Part shown: in pieces, positions 6,090 through 6,516 of the stretch
How positions within the stretch are numbered: position 1 is the first letter of the stretch
Layout: each line of letters begins with the position of its first letter
From: JACRAR01 sp041674465
GTDB taxonomy: Bacteria > Pseudomonadota > Gammaproteobacteria > Burkholderiales > Rhodocyclaceae
Direction: 5' to 3'
Length of the DNA stretch: 6,516 nucleotides
Assembly: GCA_041674465.1 (NCBI GenBank)
Contig: JBAYVV010000205.1
Location: 1-6,516, forward strand
Position numbers and translations under genes: made by a program
Notes under the pieces: model-generated
Databases searched by the model: none
What the model saw: only the letters and a program-made list of their open reading frames with translations
Told to the model about the DNA's origin: nothing

Positions 6090-6340
6090 CCTCCCGCGAT
6101 CGGAGGCCAGATCGCGAGAACCTCACCCTCCCGAAGCGCACGTGCCCCTCGGTCTTCTGGCGGCACGAAGGAGCCATCGATGAGAACCAATTTGCAAAGC
6201 TGTTGCGGCAAACGATAACGGTCGATCAGGTCCAGCACCGTAGTGCCAGGCTCTAGTTCAAGGTCGATTCGATTGGTTTTGCGTGACTCGGCCGGTAGAT
6301 AGTCCGACAGCGAGGCATACAACTTCAGCGCAGCCTTCAT
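6086..6340 (-). CDS. MoaD/ThiS-like sulfur carrier protein
   Basis: The 84-residue protein has the size, beta-grasp pattern and C-terminal Gly-Gly of the MoaD/ThiS ubiquitin-like family. It opens with a strand (ALKLYASLSDYLP), has a middle region GTTVLDLIDRYRLP that fits the main helix, LVLIDGSFV strand, and REGEVLAIWPPIAGG at the end. In this family an E1-like enzyme (MoeB or ThiF type) adenylates the terminal glycine, which then carries sulfur as a thiocarboxylate for molybdopterin or another product. Lying 75 nt after an AOR gene, it probably supplies the dithiolene sulfur of that enzyme's tungsten-pterin cofactor. A generic moaD role is possible, so I give no symbol. Its ribosome binding site is weak (GAG directly before ATG, AGGA 13 nt away), and a hairpin precedes it. 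Confidence 0.88.
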   Translation of the reverse strand: MKAALKLYASLSDYLPAESRKTNRIDLELEPGTTVLDLIDRYRLPQQLCKLVLIDGSFVPPEDRGARALREGEVLAIWPPIAGG

Positions 6341-6357
6341 CTCAATTCGGTTGTCCT

Positions 6358-6404
6358 GAAAAGAACGCGGAGCACCTCGATCGAGAAGAGCGAGGCGCCC
6401 CGCG
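6358..6404 (-). terminator. Hairpin with T-rich tail between AOR and the MoaD-like gene
   Basis: On the minus strand CGCGGGGCGCCTCG (6404-6391) pairs with CGAGGTGCTCCGCG (6379-6366) over 14 bp with no mismatch if two G-U pairs are counted, around an 11-nt loop, and is followed by TTCTTTTC (6365-6358). On the plus strand the same two positions are A-C mismatches, so the fold favours the AOR transcript. It starts 11 nt after the AOR stop. It fits a partial intrinsic terminator or a 3'-end stabiliser that sets a high AOR to MoaD-like ratio. Confidence 0.6.
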
Positions 6405-6415
6405 GCAGAATTGAA

Positions 6416-6516
6416 TTACAAACCCAGACGGGTGCGGGTGTCGGCGGTTGGCACGCCGTCCTTGTTCCAGCCACGCACCTGATAGTACTCCGGCAGCATC
6501 TTGTCCAGTTCGCAGA
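6416..6516 (-). CDS. Aldehyde ferredoxin oxidoreductase, C-terminal end (cut by window edge)
   Basis: Only the last 32 residues and the TAA stop are present. They read CELDKMLPEYYQVRGWN, then KDGVPTADTRTRLGL, matching the family ending in which a (L)DxMLxEYYxxRGW stretch leads to DGxPT and a final leucine-rich turn with LGL. These enzymes hold a tungsten bis-pterin cofactor and a 4Fe-4S cluster and oxidise aldehydes to acids, or run the reverse with a low-potential donor. The catalytic region lies outside the window, so the substrate and metal cannot be judged here. The MoaD-like gene next to it supports a pterin enzyme. The assignment rests on a short tail, and a related AOR-family paralogue is possible. 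Confidence 0.78.
   Translation of the reverse strand, partial: CELDKMLPEYYQVRGWNKDGVPTADTRTRLGL

Overview
The window reads as chromosome of a betaproteobacterium. The clues are the gene order ffs-dnaX-ybaB-recR followed by petABC and sspA, the beta/gamma-type cytochrome b sequence, and the sequences of SspA, RecR and the small 4.5S RNA. A relative of the Nitrosomonadales or Rhodocyclales is my best guess; the genus cannot be fixed from this sequence alone. Every gene I support lies on the minus strand, so the window is read from its right end to its left.

Right end (6516 down to 5802): the last 32 codons of an aldehyde ferredoxin oxidoreductase (AOR, tungsten-pterin family), a strong hairpin with a T-rich tail, a MoaD-like sulfur carrier ending in Gly-Gly, and a 95-residue protein I do not recognise whose start overlaps the MoaD-like stop by 4 nt. 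This looks like the tail of an AOR operon with its cofactor-maturation genes, and it is the least understood part of the window.

Middle (5799 down to 2962): an extended -10 promoter, the 4.5S signal recognition particle RNA (ffs), then dnaX (DNA polymerase III tau), ybaB/ebfC (nucleoid-associated protein) and recR (recombinational repair). dnaX starts about 26 nt after the RNA ends, so RNA and mRNA probably share transcription. A GC-rich, REP-like remnant lies between ybaB and recR.

Left part (2961 down to 1): a promoter-like region with a perfect -10 hexamer inside a palindrome, then petA (Rieske protein), petB (cytochrome b) and petC (cytochrome c1), tightly packed and encoding a complete three-subunit cytochrome bc1 complex. 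It is followed by the 5' end of sspA, which runs off the window. The bc1 complex passes electrons from quinol to a c-type cytochrome and contributes to the proton gradient, so the organism respires, aerobically or with another acceptor downstream of cytochrome c.

There is no gene-free stretch over 300 bases. I saw no tRNA, CRISPR array, insertion sequence or plus-strand gene. The long plus-strand open frames lie opposite conserved minus-strand genes.
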